Made by a program: the position numbers and the translations under genes
Shown: positions 43,997-51,240 of the stretch, in pieces
How the letters are laid out: every line of letters starts with the position of its first letter
How positions within the stretch are numbered: the first letter of the stretch is position 1
Assembly: GCF_001077815.2 (NCBI RefSeq)
Contig: NZ_CP015441.1
Span: 149,960-213,959 of the forward strand
Reading direction: 5' to 3'
DNA length: 64,000 bases
DNA from: Aurantiacibacter atlanticus
GTDB taxonomy: Bacteria > Pseudomonadota > Alphaproteobacteria > Sphingomonadales > Sphingomonadaceae
The notes under the pieces: generated by a model
The model's input: only the letters and a program-made list of their open reading frames with translations
What the model was told of the DNA's origin: nothing
Database searches by the model: none

Positions 43997-44164
43997 CCGT
44001 CATCTTGTGATGACGGGGTCCAATGGTGCGCAGCGGACAAGCGAGGTCAGGGACGTTGACCGGGAAGCCGGCACGTCAGTGCCGGACCCCGGTTAACGCC
44101 TACGGGCCGTGGGGGAGCCGATTTTTTCCCGTCTGCTGAAAGCAGACAAATGCGGGGAAAAAAT
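43997..44164. other. array of three strong hairpins
   Basis: CCGTCATC/GATGACGG (43997-44016); a nested stem with inner CCGGCAC/GTGCCGG and outer ACCGGG/CCCGGT (44055-44097); and ATTTTTTCCC/GGGAAAAAAT enclosing GTCTGCT/AGCAGAC (44121-44164). They lie within 200 bases upstream of the DUF2493 gene. They could be leader structures or cruciforms. The G-rich motif at 44246 follows. Confidence 0.6.
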
Positions 44165-44245
44165 TGGGGGAACCGCGGATCCTTGACCGGATCCTTGCCG
44201 CAAGTATCCTTCGGACCCCATCACACGAGGATGCAATCAAACACA

Positions 44246-44263
44246 CCCTCCCCCTCCCCTTTG
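44246..44263 (-). repeat. G-rich upstream motif, copy B
   Basis: Minus strand CAAAGGGGAGGGGGAGGG. Unlike the other copies it is far (274 bases) from the next start codon (43972), with three hairpins between. Confidence 0.6.
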
Positions 44264-44570
44264 CTTGAGAATATCGGGCTCCCGCAGGAGCTGCGGCAGA
44301 CAGGCCGGGGCGTCTCGCGCGCGCGGCAACGCCAGGGGTCGTTGCCCTCGCGCGGCCGCTTCGGACGCGAGCGGCGGGACCGAGAGCCCGCGGTGTGGAA
44401 TCATAAAATGGAGGCCCGACCGTAGGCCGCATCGCCCTCTTTGGAGCGCGGAAGTCTGTTGGACGCCAGTTAGCCTTCGAGGCCATGCGGGCCGCAGGAC
44501 GAGCCGATGCATTCTGCCCCGCTCTTCTGGCCGCAGCGCGATAGCGCGGTGCGCGGCTGTCCCGCCATGC

Positions 44571-44682
44571 GATCGTGACCCGGATGGGCCGAGACCCGCA
44601 GGGTCTCGGTGGAGCTTGATGACGCGGCGAGCCCCAGCGAAGCCAAGGCCGCAAGGAAGCTAGCGCAATAGAGCGCGGTCCC
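44571..44682. ncRNA. structured RNA-like element, copy 2 (core)
   Basis: Matches 39424-39535. Stem CCGAGACCC/GGGTCTCGG (44589-44609) replaces the CCGAG/CTCGG stem of copy 1; GCGGC/GCCGC (44624-44652) replaces the GCCCT/AGGGC stem around the same AGCGAAGCCA loop; GGAGCTTGATGACG and TAGCGCAATAGAGCGCGGTC are identical. Further hairpins lie upstream to about 44430, so the full element may be 250 bases or more. No protein frame with a ribosome site is present. Confidence 0.6.
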
Positions 44683-45144
44683 GGCCGGAGGACGGGAGGC
44701 GGCAACTATTATAGTGTCACCTGCGCAAGAGTCTCACTATCCTGACGACGATCATGGAACGTCCAAGGCACTTAAACAGTCTCGGCTATGTAATTGCAGG
44801 GAGCGCCACTGAGCGCGCGTCCTCCCAGGCTATGATCGCATGAGGTGAGAAGCCGCGAAGAGTGGGACCAGTACCTTGGAAAAAGCGTATGATCCTTTTG
44901 GTTCGGTAATGCTGGAACCGCTGCAGCGCGAACTTGATCTGTGGGCGGCCACTGGGTTTTCGTTGGGGTAAATCTATGGCGAAGAAGCGGATCTCTCGGA
45001 GTTCTTCAACAACAACCCTCGGTCAATTCAACAGAATGCGGAAGGACCGACGCTTCAACAACCTGCGTTGTACGGCGCGGGCGGCTCTGGCCCCCGCCCC
45101 GGCACAGCTGGTTTGCAACATATACGGCCGCTCGTAGAGCGCCG
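44683..45144. other. intergenic region
   Basis: 460 bases with scattered protein-like fragments in different plus-strand frames (for example 'MLEPLQRELDLWAATGF' near 44910) broken by stops, which suggests a decayed gene. No intact gene or ribosome site is supported. Confidence 0.35.
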
Positions 45145-45333
45145 TCAGGGCTCCCACACATAGGGGACATAATCGTCCGGCTTCACGACGTAGTAGCGGG
45201 CGGAATGCGGCCCACTGTGAAGCTGGTTCATGCTCTGAGCTTTCTCTTCGGCGGCCCTTGCACTCAGGCCGGTCGAGACGACGCGGTCGCTGATGTGGTC
45301 GCGGCCGAAATTGTCGATCGCGATAACTTGCAT
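45145..45333 (-). CDS. small hypothetical protein
   Basis: 62 residues ('MQVIAIDNFGRDHISDRVVS', ending 'DDYVPYVWEP'). AAAGGAGA lies nine bases before the ATG. It follows the gene at 45348-45614 by 14 bases and is probably in the ssb operon. Family not recognised. Confidence 0.7.
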   Translation of the reverse strand: MQVIAIDNFGRDHISDRVVSTGLSARAAEEKAQSMNQLHSGPHSARYYVVKPDDYVPYVWEP

Positions 45334-45347
45334 GGCGAGATCTCCTT

Positions 45348-45614
45348 TCAGGCTGCGCGCGGAAGCGTTGCGGCGATCTCGGCACGTTGTGCTTCAAGCG
45401 TCGCGAGATGGTGAACATAGATCGGGCCGAATGCGAGCGTTTCGGCAAGATCCTCGTCGGTCTCGAGAATGTCGAACGCGGTGTTGCGATCGAGTGCATC
45501 GAGATCGATGGTTTCCAGAAGCTGTTCGCGACGTTCTGCGAAGCGGGTGAAGTTGTTGAGCTTGCGTTGCGCATGTGCGGCGTCGCGCTCGGCAAAGAGA
45601 CCGAAGTCCTTCAT
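45348..45614 (-). CDS. small helical hypothetical protein
   Basis: 88 residues from ATG 45614; AGGAG sits eight bases upstream, whereas the alternative ATG at 45620 is too close to it. The protein is helical and acidic ('FAERREQLLETIDLDALDRNTAFDILETDEDLAETL'). Located just after ssb. Family not recognised. Confidence 0.7.
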   Translation of the reverse strand: MKDFGLFAERDAAHAQRKLNNFTRFAERREQLLETIDLDALDRNTAFDILETDEDLAETLAFGPIYVHHLATLEAQRAEIAATLPRAA

Positions 45615-45640
45615 GGCCATTCTCCTGCGATAGATGGTGA

Positions 45641-45664
45641 AAGGGCGGCGCTTTCGCGCCGCCC
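45641..45664 (-). terminator. Rho-independent terminator after ssb
   Basis: On the minus strand GGGCGGCG/CGCCGCCC with loop CGAAAG, followed by TTTC. It starts 10 bases after the ssb stop. Confidence 0.75.
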
Positions 45665-45674
45665 CCCTGGTCGG

Positions 45675-46010
45675 TCAGATGAACTCGACGTTTTCGGCGA
45701 TGATCTCGCAGCCGTAGCGATCGTTGCCGTCGGCATCCTGCCAGCGCGAGTAGTGCAGGCGGCCGGAGACAGCGAGCTGGTCGCCCTTCGACTTGTGCTC
45801 GCGGAGCGGAAGACCCATGCCGTTGAAGACGGTGATCTTGTGAAACTCGGCGTCCGTCTTGGTGTAGCCGGTTTCCGGATCCTTCTGGACGCGGCCGTCG
45901 CGGATGACGGGACGTTCGGTGACGAGCAGCAGCTCGGTGACCTTGGTCTTGGCGCTGTCGCGGGCGATGGGGTCCTTCGCCAAGCGGCCCACCAGATTGA
46001 TGTTGTTCAT
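45675..46010 (-). CDS. ssb: single-stranded DNA-binding protein
   Basis: 111 residues from ATG 46010 (GGAGGA upstream). OB-fold of SSB: 'MNNINLVGRLAKDPIARDS', 'AEFHKITVFNGMGLPLREHKSKGDQLAVSGRLHYSRWQDADG', 'EIIAENVEFI'. It lacks the usual acidic C-terminal tail ending in DDIPF, so it may bind DNA without recruiting the normal partner set, as in other short plasmid SSBs. It protects single strands during transfer or replication. Four hairpins precede it. Confidence 0.9.
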   Translation of the reverse strand: MNNINLVGRLAKDPIARDSAKTKVTELLLVTERPVIRDGRVQKDPETGYTKTDAEFHKITVFNGMGLPLREHKSKGDQLAVSGRLHYSRWQDADGNDRYGCEIIAENVEFI

Positions 46011-46030
46011 TTCGTAATCCTCCATTGGTC

Positions 46031-46147
46031 CCGGCGGACCGTCCGCCGGTGCCCTCAACGAGCCCCGGAAGGAGGGATGGGTCACCGCGCACTCGTGCGC
46101 GGGAAACCTCGAAAATCGAGGTGGTGCGGGCAGCTCGCGAAGCGAGC
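46031..46147. other. four tandem hairpins upstream of ssb
   Basis: CCGGCGGAC/GTCCGCCGG (46031-46049), CGCGCAC/GTGCGCG (46086-46101), CCTCG/CGAGG (46107-46121) and GCTCGC/GCGAGC (46133-46147), all perfect. They occupy the ssb leader and could regulate its translation. Confidence 0.6.
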
Positions 46148-46608
46148 AACACGGCTCGCATTTTCAGGTTGGCCTTAATCCCGATCGGAGGGGCAGGGGC
46201 ACTAGGCGGCGGACGGACCGCGCAGGGAGCAATGGGACCGATCCGAGTATCGACGACGACCGGCATGGTCGCTTGGCCCGTAGGACCTTGCTCGCGACTT
46301 TAGCGAGATCGCGCCAGCCACGCTGATTTCGGCTAACCAGTGAATTCGGCCACAAGGCCGTGATATCCGGTTCGAACCGCTACTCCTCTGGAGCCGGTCG
46401 CAGGATCATCGTCTCCGGGCGTTTCTCGCGGAAGTGACCATGTGAGTGCCCCTGCCCATCGGACGCTATGATCGTGCCGGGAAGCCGGGGGCTATACGCT
46501 GACATGGGAGCATCCAGAACGCAGTTCGCGGCGCAGGGGCGGTGCGCGAGGGCCGCTCAGTTTGGCCCGAAGCCCGATCGACTGTCTGCTACAATTGGAT
46601 AACGGTTT
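46148..46608. other. intergenic region
   Basis: 460 bases between the ssb leader and the RES gene stop. No supported gene. A tRNA-like T-loop palindrome (GGTTCGAACC, 46368-46377) occurs but without a full tRNA. Confidence 0.35.
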
Positions 46609-47055
46609 TCAGCGCCACGATTTGTCGTTTTTCGGAAGGCGGCGGTCCTGATCGATTACGCGTAGTATGGCCTCGCTATTCAGGTTCCAGGCCCATAGTG
46701 CGACATTCTCGAGGTCATTGTGCATGGATGCATAGGACGCTCCATGAAAACCGTCGGCAGCAAGGGTATCTGCCAGATCCCAGGTCGGGGCTTGGGTCTG
46801 CTCCACTACGTGTGTGTACCAATTGGTAGCGAGCAAATCAGGGGTGATATCGTACTGGGCGTGTGTGTTCGGATCACGTGTATCGAAAACTCTGGCATTG
46901 CGCAGTACGTAGGAGATGAGCGTGACAGGTTTGAACGGGTCTAGACTGGGCTGGCTCTCGACCATCGCTGTGGTCGGGTCGGCACTCAGATAGAGCATTT
47001 CGACTCCTGGCGGATTCCAGCGTCCTCCGTTTGAAGCGGCTCCTGCACCGCTCAG
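46609..47055 (-). CDS. RES-domain protein (NAD+-degrading toxin family), 5' end unresolved
   Basis: The first ATG is at 46998, but the RES fold clearly begins upstream: codons from ~47052 read 'SGAGAASNGGRWNPPGVEMLYLSADPTTAM', containing the catalytic Arg (GGRWN), Tyr (LYLS) and acidic site. The C-terminal block 'TWDLADTLAADGFHGASYASMH' and 'ALWAWN' completes the domain. No ATG, GTG or TTG exists between 47055 and the terminator at 47080, so either CTG 47055 starts it or the gene is 5'-truncated. The usual upstream Xre/MbcA antitoxin is absent. RES toxins deplete NAD+; activity here is uncertain. Confidence 0.7.
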   Translation of the reverse strand: MSGAGAASNGGRWNPPGVEMLYLSADPTTAMVESQPSLDPFKPVTLISYVLRNARVFDTRDPNTHAQYDITPDLLATNWYTHVVEQTQAPTWDLADTLAADGFHGASYASMHNDLENVALWAWNLNSEAILRVIDQDRRLPKNDKSWR

Positions 47056-47079
47056 AGGCGCGCAGGAGCTGGCCGCAGT

Positions 47080-47116
47080 AAAAAGGCCCGCCCGCGGGGT
47101 CGCGCGGACGGGCCTT
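47080..47116 (-). terminator. Rho-independent terminator of the DUF736 gene
   Basis: On the minus strand GGCCCGTCCGCG/CGCGGGCGGGCC with a short loop, then TTTTT. It lies 52 bases after the DUF736 stop and directly before the RES frame. Confidence 0.88.
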
Positions 47117-47167
47117 CGCAGTTGGCCTGTGCGGGAGGAGTCGCACCGGCCCGGGGGACGCTGTTGG

Positions 47168-47668
47168 TCAGGCGTCGGCGGTCTCCTTCGCCTTGGTCTT
47201 CGCCTTCGGCGAGGGAGCGGTGCTCTCGCCCAGGCCGTCGCCGCCGACGGTGGAACCGGGCTGCTCGGGCTCGCTGCCGGTCGCGGTCGCGTTCAGCGGC
47301 GGCAGCGCCTCCTCGCCTTCGCTGGCCATGCCGGGGAGCGTGCGCTTGCGCTGCGGGCGGCGCCAGGCGACGTTGTAGGCGCCGTCTTCCTGGCGGAACA
47401 TGGCGACGTCGATCGGCTTGTCGAGCGAGGGATCGTCGACCCGGCCCGAGAGGAACACCTCACCGGTGTCGTTCGACGAGTATTCCCACAGCGCGCCGAC
47501 CTTCACCCAGCTGCGGCGGTCGGCCGACAGCGCCATGACGTCGAAGGCGGGGGCGCGCTCGTTGGTCGAGACGAACTCGCGCAGGGCGATGGTGGCAGCG
47601 AATGCCATGGTGACGATGCGACCGATGTGAACGCCGTCCGCATTGGCTTTGAGGGTACCGATGTTCAT
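47168..47668 (-). CDS. DUF736 family protein
   Basis: 166 residues. The N-terminal 110 residues match DUF736 ('MNIGTLKANADGVHIGRIVTM', 'RSWVKVGALWEYSSNDTGEVFLSGRVDDPS', 'DVAMFRQEDGAYNVAWRRP'). The C-terminal ~55 residues are a low-complexity, Ala/Lys/Glu-rich tail not usual for the family. CAGGAG precedes the ATG. DUF736 proteins are abundant in conjugative elements of alphaproteobacteria and often lie near ParB and ArdC genes, as here; biochemical role unknown. Confidence 0.83.
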   Translation of the reverse strand: MNIGTLKANADGVHIGRIVTMAFAATIALREFVSTNERAPAFDVMALSADRRSWVKVGALWEYSSNDTGEVFLSGRVDDPSLDKPIDVAMFRQEDGAYNVAWRRPQRKRTLPGMASEGEEALPPLNATATGSEPEQPGSTVGGDGLGESTAPSPKAKTKAKETADA

Positions 47669-47819
47669 GGGAAGTTCTCCTGATGCTTTTGCCCGAACCC
47701 CTTGTCCGGACCACCTTCCTTCATCCCTCCTTCCCCCCGGGCGCAGCCCGGCAGCGCGCGAACGCGCGCAATCCGCACCCGGACCCTAGGGCGGGTGCGT
47801 CACCGACTTGTGGTGGTTG

Positions 47820-48167
47820 TTAGGCCAAGTCGCGCTTGTCGCGGGCTTCGAGACGAGCGAGGAAAGCCCTCGCTTCGACTTGATTGGGCCCGTCGGTTTT
47901 CGCGAGCGTCTTCATTCTGTCGATCTCGAGACTGGCGGCGGTCTCGGCGGGAATGTCGCAGTAGGGCTCGAGCAGCCTGATCGCATCGATGGGCCGCGGC
48001 AGTTCGGCCTCGACGGTTCCTTCCCACAGGATCGGAACCTCTTCATCCTCGTCCTTCGGGTCAGTGGCGAAGACCTGTGCGAAGAAGGTACGCAAAGGAC
48101 GATCCCAGCCTATCCATGCGGATGTCGCGGGCACGCCGTCTCGCAGATGAAGCTGATGGCGGCTCAT
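47820..48167 (-). CDS. hypothetical protein
   Basis: 115 residues, acidic ('DPKDEDEEVPILWEGTVEAELPRPIDAIRLLEPY'), with GAGGA upstream of the ATG. The ATG overlaps the TGA of the gene at 48164-48355. Last gene of a four-gene run (48902 to 47820). Family not recognised. Confidence 0.68.
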   Translation of the reverse strand: MSRHQLHLRDGVPATSAWIGWDRPLRTFFAQVFATDPKDEDEEVPILWEGTVEAELPRPIDAIRLLEPYCDIPAETAASLEIDRMKTLAKTDGPNQVEARAFLARLEARDKRDLA

Positions 48168-48355
48168 GCTTGCGTCCTCGCACGGCGGTGGTCGCAGTTG
48201 CGCCTTGCCCTTTCGATACTTTTGATGGCGTTTCGCACTTTTTCGAGGACGCGTGGGCAGTTCGTTTGGCGGAGTTTGGTTCGGCCCGCACGCAGATGGC
48301 GCAGCGCGCTCTCAACGCTCGCATGGGTTGAATCGTCCGCTGTCCTGATCGTCAT
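48164..48355 (-). CDS. small basic hypothetical protein
   Basis: 63 residues, Arg-rich ('LRHLRAGRTKLRQTNCPRVLEKVRNAIKSIERARRNC'). It is coupled to the next gene by an ATGA overlap and begins four bases after the DUF3768 stop. No ribosome site of its own; coupling is the main support. Confidence 0.5.
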   Translation of the reverse strand: MTIRTADDSTHASVESALRHLRAGRTKLRQTNCPRVLEKVRNAIKSIERARRNCDHRRARTQA

Positions 48356-48358
48356 GAC

Positions 48359-48727
48359 TCAGTAGTCCTCGGGTTTCATGAGCGTAATCGCTCGCCGTGT
48401 CTCTGCCGCGTTCGCCGGATCTTCCGAACCGTACTCGAACGCGGCGTCGTAGTAGTCGATTTTCATCATCACCTTCACTCCGTCGACCTCGAACCAGGCC
48501 ATGTCCCTCTCGGGTGAATCGTCTGAAAAGGTGCAGTCGCGCATGGCCTTCATGATGCGCGCCTGTGCGAGGATGTCGTTGCGGCGGGTTCCGTCGCTGA
48601 GGCTGTCGAGCAGATTGAGCGTGAAGATAATTCGCGCGGTACAATCGAGCCCGAGCCGGGCGCGGTCGTTTAGAGTGGCGATCCTTTCAGTCGTCGAAGG
48701 TGGGGGTTGAACAAGCATGTCAGGCAT
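48359..48727 (-). CDS. DUF3768 family protein
   Basis: 122 residues. Family pattern is clear: 'ERIATLNDRARL', 'WFEVDGVKVMMKIDYYDAAFEYGSEDPANAAETRRAITLMKPEDY'. AGGAG lies seven bases upstream of the ATG at 48727. It overlaps the gene at 48720-48902 by eight bases. Typical of plasmid and phage-like islands in alphaproteobacteria; function unknown. Confidence 0.85.
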   Translation of the reverse strand: MPDMLVQPPPSTTERIATLNDRARLGLDCTARIIFTLNLLDSLSDGTRRNDILAQARIMKAMRDCTFSDDSPERDMAWFEVDGVKVMMKIDYYDAAFEYGSEDPANAAETRRAITLMKPEDY

Positions 48728-48902
48728 GGTGGATCTCCTGTGCGTGGAACCGCTCGAGCCAGGTCGACATCGGTTCGCGAGCTTCGACGGGTTGCTGCGC
48801 GGCGCGCTCCTGGAAGGCGACCAGGTCGGACGGGGCGCTCTCGATGATGCGATTAATCTCGGCCTCTTCGAGGAGCGCTTCGCCGTGGATGAAATCGGTC
48901 AT
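48720..48902 (-). CDS. small acidic hypothetical protein
   Basis: 60 residues, acidic and helical ('GEALLEEAEINRIIESAPSDLVAFQERAA'). Coupled to the DUF3768 gene by an eight-base overlap. Only a weak ribosome site (GGA) is visible. Family not recognised. Confidence 0.58.
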   Translation of the reverse strand: MTDFIHGEALLEEAEINRIIESAPSDLVAFQERAAQQPVEAREPMSTWLERFHAQEIHHA

Positions 48903-48977
48903 TCGTCCGGGCCGCGTCTTTGTCGACTTCCGCTATAATCCCTCTACCGTCTTGAGCCGCGGCGCCGCGCGCCCCGA

Positions 48978-49462
48978 TCAGAACGATCGTGCGCAGCCAT
49001 TCAGCGGATAGTGCGCGGACCTCGTCGGGTTTCGTTGTCCGTCACGCGGTGACGCATCGTAACCGATGTAGCGCACAACCTTGGCGCCTTCCGCCCAGGC
49101 GTCGATGGCTGGTTGCCAGGGCTTGTTGAAGGCTTCCTGCGGGGCGGCCTTGTATTCGAGACTGCAACTGTGCCGCTCGAAGGCGATCGATGGGGGGCAC
49201 CCGTTGGTTAAGAGCAATTCCGTGAGGTCGCGATATGGCGGCCAGTTCTTGGAGCGCTTGGCCTCGTAGCGCACGACTTCGTACGCGATGGAGCGCTCCG
49301 CCATCCAGCGCCCATGATTTCTTGGAAGGCGTAGATCTCGATTTTCTCCGCGCCGGTGTCCGCGGTGAGGACGAGATCGGGGGCCTCGCGATTTGCCAGC
49401 TCGATCAGCAGGGCGGTGCTGTCTACGCCGATACCATAGCAAAGAACGCTTGATGGCTTCAC
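48978..49462 (-). pseudogene. PP-loop/PAPS-reductase-like gene, frameshifted and 3'-truncated
   Basis: GTG 49462 overlaps the GHKL gene stop (GTGA). The first ~50 codons read 'SSVLCYGIGVDSTALLIELANREAPDLVLTADTGAEK' (PP-loop), then the frame is lost near 49306-49320. The continuation is in another frame ('RWMAERSIAYEVVRYEAKRSKNWPPYRDLTELLLTNG', 'FERHSCSLEYK') and ends early after 'VVRYIGYDASPRDG', before the region that normally carries the last conserved Cys. So a single-base indel and a 3' loss. The motif set is that of stand-alone PAPS-reductase-like ATP pyrophosphatases. Confidence 0.75.
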
Positions 49463-51129
49463 GTCGCCTGCTCCAGATCGGAAACGGCCACATCGATCGG
49501 GCTGTCGTGCGTAAAGCCGATCGTTACGCTTTTACCCTTGGGCAGAGTCCACATGATGCGCGCCACCGCGTCGCGGAATTGGGATGCGATGGCGGCGTTC
49601 TCGCCGACCAGGATGCGGTATGCGAGCTCTCGTGCGTCCCGGAGGAACCGGTCGTGCTGTGTGTCCCAGCTGTCGGCGTCGGAATCGTTCCAGGCTGAGA
49701 AGCACGCGTTGTCTAGGAGGTCCACGAGGCCATCGGGCTGAAGGCTATCCGATGACACGTAGGCGATGGTAACGTCCTCGATCCCGTCGGAGCAGCAACC
49801 GTCCGGGAAGGTGAGAACGATGTCGGCTTTCACCCGTTCGCGCTGAGCGGTGCTGCAGCCTTGCTCCTTGATCGCGTATTCGAGGTGGATTTCCTGCGCG
49901 GCGCTGATCGCGGGGAGGGGCGGATCGGCGGCGATCGCGTCGACCGTGTGGATCGTACCATCGGCGTGCACGATGAAGGTCGGATCGCTGAGCTCGCGCA
50001 GCTCGTCATACCAGCTATACCCTTCGAAGGCGGTGTTACGATCGACCAGTTTGGCGCGGATTGGAGTGCCGTGCAGCGCGCGGGCAATGATTTGTCCGAA
50101 ATGCGCTTCTTGGGCGTCCATCAGGAATTCCTCACTGGTGATCGTCCGGCGCTGCCCGGCCTCGCTGCCGCTTTCGTTGTCGGCAATGTCCGGTTCCCAC
50201 GCATTGAGAACGGCCTCGGCCTCCGCGAGGTTGATGCCGAGCTCGGCGGCTCTGCGGTAGCGTTCGAAGCTGAGGCTGTGCGACGTCTGGGCCGCGATCG
50301 CGCGGTAGCAGGCGGCCTCGCAGGCGACTTTTAACGCGTCCAACCCGGCGTTCTCCACGAATTCTTTGCGTGCCGGGAGAACGAGCTGCAGTTCGGGCGT
50401 ATGCCCGATGTCGATCCGGGCGTGCATTTCTTGCTTGCCGATCTGCGGTATTTCGAAAAGCCGCGCGAAGACAGCGACGCCGTGGAAGTTCACCGTCGGT
50501 GCCCGGTGATAAGTTCGGCCTTGGAAGACGCCGATACGACTTCCGCGCCAGTCTTCGACATGGATCGCTCCGCAGAGGAAATCCTTCTTGGGCATTTCCT
50601 TGCCATGAAAGCAGACGGGCACCGGGAAGAATTGCACGGCTTCCCGAAGGGCGTTTTCGGCTGTGCCTTCGTCAACGCCGGGGACAACGAATGAGACTGA
50701 GGTTCCCGTGGTCCTGTTGGAGCGGTCGACAACGATATCGACGTCTCCCGTCCAGGCAGCGGGCGCGATTTCGATCCGCCAGGCATCGCTCGACGAGCTA
50801 GGTCGGGATTCGATCACCGTTGCCTTACCGGCCAGGCTGAACACGCCCATTCCTGCGGGGTCTTCGCCGTTGGCGACGGCGGCGTCCCATCGCGATGCTC
50901 CCAAGGCGAGAACGCGTACCGGATCGTCAATCCCGCAACCATTGTCGTCGAGGGTAATTCGCAAACCGTTCTTTTGAGGCGTCGTGGTGACGTTGACGAC
51001 GCTCGCGCCGGCCCGGCGAGCGTTCTGCAGGAGTTCGTTCAGGATGTCGCTTAGCGAGCCGTTGAACAGACGCGTTACCTTTCCGATCGTCTCGGGGCTC
51101 ACGCTCGCGCGAATGGGTTCGTATTTCAT
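49459..51129 (-). CDS. GHKL (Hsp90/MutL-like) ATPase domain protein
   Basis: 556 residues. All Bergerat-fold boxes are visible: N-box ELLQNARR (E32, N36), G1 'DDNGCGI' (61-67), 'GASRWD' (78-82), G2 'PAGMGVFSLAG' (91-101). The C-terminal ~350 residues are a transducer-like region with no known domain by eye. No histidine kinase phospho-His is present, so an Hsp90/MutL-type or defence-type ATPase is more likely than a sensor kinase. GGAGG precedes the ATG. It lies between two PP-loop genes in an apparent operon. Confidence 0.85.
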   Translation of the reverse strand: MKYEPIRASVSPETIGKVTRLFNGSLSDILNELLQNARRAGASVVNVTTTPQKNGLRITLDDNGCGIDDPVRVLALGASRWDAAVANGEDPAGMGVFSLAGKATVIESRPSSSSDAWRIEIAPAAWTGDVDIVVDRSNRTTGTSVSFVVPGVDEGTAENALREAVQFFPVPVCFHGKEMPKKDFLCGAIHVEDWRGSRIGVFQGRTYHRAPTVNFHGVAVFARLFEIPQIGKQEMHARIDIGHTPELQLVLPARKEFVENAGLDALKVACEAACYRAIAAQTSHSLSFERYRRAAELGINLAEAEAVLNAWEPDIADNESGSEAGQRRTITSEEFLMDAQEAHFGQIIARALHGTPIRAKLVDRNTAFEGYSWYDELRELSDPTFIVHADGTIHTVDAIAADPPLPAISAAQEIHLEYAIKEQGCSTAQRERVKADIVLTFPDGCCSDGIEDVTIAYVSSDSLQPDGLVDLLDNACFSAWNDSDADSWDTQHDRFLRDARELAYRILVGENAAIASQFRDAVARIMWTLPKGKSVTIGFTHDSPIDVAVSDLEQAT

Positions 51130-51162
51130 CGGGTTCCTCCTTGTCGGACTGATTCCCGTCTT

Positions 51163-51181
51163 CCTCTCCCCCTCCTCTTTG
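51163..51181 (-). repeat. G-rich upstream motif, copy C
   Basis: Minus strand CAAAGAGGAGGGGGAGAGG, 34 bases before the ATG at 51129. Confidence 0.6.
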
Positions 51182-51240
51182 CCCGAGATGGCCTGAAGCG
51201 ATGGCGCGGGCGTTGCCCGAATTTCTTCGTCGGTGGTCGA

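Noticed and set aside
44100..44705. 201-codon minus-strand frame over the second structured element
   Set aside because: Arg/Pro/Ala-rich translation of a hairpin region, no start signal; structure explains the conservation better.
44934..45137. 67-codon plus-strand frame
   Set aside because: Basic, Ser-rich, no ribosome site, and inside a region with broken fragments in several frames.
46368..46395. tRNA-like T-loop palindrome GGTTCGAACC followed by a possible acceptor end
   Set aside because: No anticodon arm, D-arm or matching 5' acceptor can be found upstream. It could be an attachment-site scar but there is no supporting repeat.
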